Positions 62,501 through 64,000 of a stretch of DNA of 64,000 nt are shown piece after piece. The number at the start of each line of letters is the position of its first letter. Position 1 is the stretch's first letter. The stretch covers positions 52,013,511 to 52,077,510 of the forward strand of contig NC_092461.1 in NCBI RefSeq assembly GCF_047495875.1, written 5' to 3'. Source of the stretch: Pithys albifrons albifrons. Its lineage: Eukaryota > Chordata > Aves > Passeriformes > Thamnophilidae. The notes beneath the pieces are model-generated. The model was not told the origin of the DNA. It worked only from the letters and a program-made list of their open reading frames with translations, and did no database searches. The position numbers and the translations under genes are program-made.

Positions 62501-64000
62501 ACTTGGGCATTTCGAGCTTGTCAGATTAACAAGCTGGGCCTGAACATCCAGTCAAATTGCTTTCTGCGCAGTCTTTACCTCAGGTAACTGTGTCCCCTTC
62601 TGAAACTCAGCCTGGTTCCTCAGCAGTCACACAGAGTGCTTCCCATTCTGTTACATGAGTGTGCTCCATCTCACAGGGGGATTCTGCTCTTTCAGCTGTC
62701 CATGTGACCATTCGTGTTTGCATGTTTCCCTTTACATGACAAAAGGAAGCCAAACAGACAGAGAACAGCTCTAGCTGGCTCTGCTTTGAGCAACAGGGCT
62801 GGACTAGATGATCTCCTGAGGCATATTCCAGACTGACAGAATCCACTGATTCTGTCATTCTGTAACCGTGAAAAATGTAAGTGGTAGGATCAGTCCTCAC
62901 TGGGTGAACAGAAAGCACTCAAGCATCCTCGGGAAGAGTACATAATATGTAGTAGAAAGAACTGCAGAAGCCTGTGGAGCAGACAGGGACGCTGACATTT
63001 TGCTTGTGGACACCATACTGAAGTAACTTACAAAATGCTTTAGGGAAGCAGACAGATAGTAAAATATCCATGTAACTAGGAAATAATGCCAAATTCTTCC
63101 CCCCCACCCCCATCTCCTGACCCTGAGCACATGAAGAATCTACAAAGCGGAGCCATCACAGGTAGGGAAACTTCACACATTGTTCAGCAGTTAGCATCCT
63201 TCTTGGTTTACAGATGGTGTTCTTACTCCTCAAAGAGAATCTCTCCCAGCTCTGCTTGGACAAAGCAATTTGTCAAATCCAGGGGGCCTAGGAGAGGGGA
63301 CACACTTGGGCAGGAGGCAGGAGGACCTTCTGCAGGGGGCTCCAGGGCACAAGCATACACAGGAATTTTGATGCTGAAATCTGCAGTGGTAAGCAGAAAC
63401 AATCACCCCCAAAAGTCCTTCTTATCACCCAAACATAAGAACTAGCAGAGTAAAAATGAGATACCTCGCTACTGCCCTGCTTTTCACTTCCCCACATTTT
63501 TCTCGTGATGTGGGATCTCAAAGCATTTTTAAAACACCTTTTAAAAACCAACTCTTTTCAAATCCACAAACAGTCCAGAGTTCAGTTCTGAGCATTACTA
63601 ATGGTCATGCTAATTAAATGCAGCTAAATTAATGAAAAGAGTTGCAGGGCAGACAAGATCAATGACAAAACCTTAAAAAGCACAGAAAGGGATAAAGTGC
63701 CAATGTAGAAAGGTGATTTATGGTGATTCTCTGGTTGCTGAAACAGAACAATATTGAGAACCTTAAAGAGAAAGGAGCTTTAGCTTGGAAGATTGATGAC
63801 TAAAAACCATGAGGAAGTAATCCTTTCAGCACCAGTATGGCAAAACTGCAGTTCTCAGAGGCAGGTCGGTGTAGGTCAGCTCTTGCACTGGAAATGCTAA
63901 CTTGGGGAACTTCTCTGGTTGCCTTCTTACACTATGTTGCCTGCATCTCACCTCCTCTTTGGCAAAGGGAAGCCAGTGCATTTTGGTCTCATCATTTCAC
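56522..64000. other. intergenic DNA upstream of NDUFAF6
   Basis: Apart from one CR1 tail I recognise nothing here. The longest open frames (121 codons at 61439-61804 plus, 111 at 58981-59316 plus) show no domain. I compared the plus-strand frames with what I know of TP53INP1, the expected neighbour, and found no match, so that gene should lie beyond the right edge if synteny holds. Confidence 0.55.
62776..62868 (+). mobile_element. CR1 tail fragment
   Basis: The plus strand reads GGGCTGGACTAGATGATCTC, then CCACTGATTCTGTCATTCTG. This is the last stretch of a CR1 3' end with its octamer repeat. Only about 90 bp remain. Confidence 0.83.

Overview
This window is vertebrate nuclear DNA, and the repeats point to a passerine bird. 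It holds many 5'-truncated CR1 LINEs with the avian ATTCTRTG-type tail, two copies of a tRNA-Ile/CR1 composite SINE that matches TguSINE1 as I know it from songbirds, and endogenous-retrovirus LTRs of the kind common in passerines. A third repeat is a tRNA-Gln-headed SINE with a CATA tail. It has an RTE-like rather than CR1-like 3' end, which might indicate a suboscine or another AviRTE-bearing lineage; that last step is inference.

Two protein-coding genes are supported, both on the minus strand, in the head-to-tail order known from human 8q22 (NDUFAF6 then PLEKHF2). PLEKHF2 (Phafin2) has its whole 249-codon reading frame in one exon at 6228-6977. Its noncoding first exon lies about 17 kb upstream, in a CpG island at about 23.95-24.9 kb. 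NDUFAF6, a mitochondrial complex I assembly factor, was reconstructed from nine coding exons between 34792 and 55504. Splice sites and phases agree across all of them, giving a 325-residue protein. Its promoter lies in a second CpG island at about 55.06-55.96 kb. The two proteins share no pathway: one binds PI3P on endosomes, the other works in mitochondria.

Layout: 1-4.7 kb has no recognisable gene. 4.7-24.7 kb is PLEKHF2 (3'UTR, coding exon, one large intron with three tRNA-Gln SINEs, one TguSINE1 and two CR1s). 24.9-34.8 kb is the intergenic stretch with a CR1 and two LTRs. 34.8-55.5 kb is NDUFAF6. 55.98-64 kb is upstream intergenic DNA with CR1 pieces.

No unknown multi-gene system is visible. 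The best second-look items are in NDUFAF6: a tandem 44-bp duplication that doubles the exon 1 splice donor, a predicted GC-AG intron 2, a 14-bp G-rich minisatellite just upstream of the start codon, and a same-strand LTR downstream of the stop that could supply a poly(A) site. The tRNA-Gln SINE family, with clear target-site duplications, is the best repeat-level finding.
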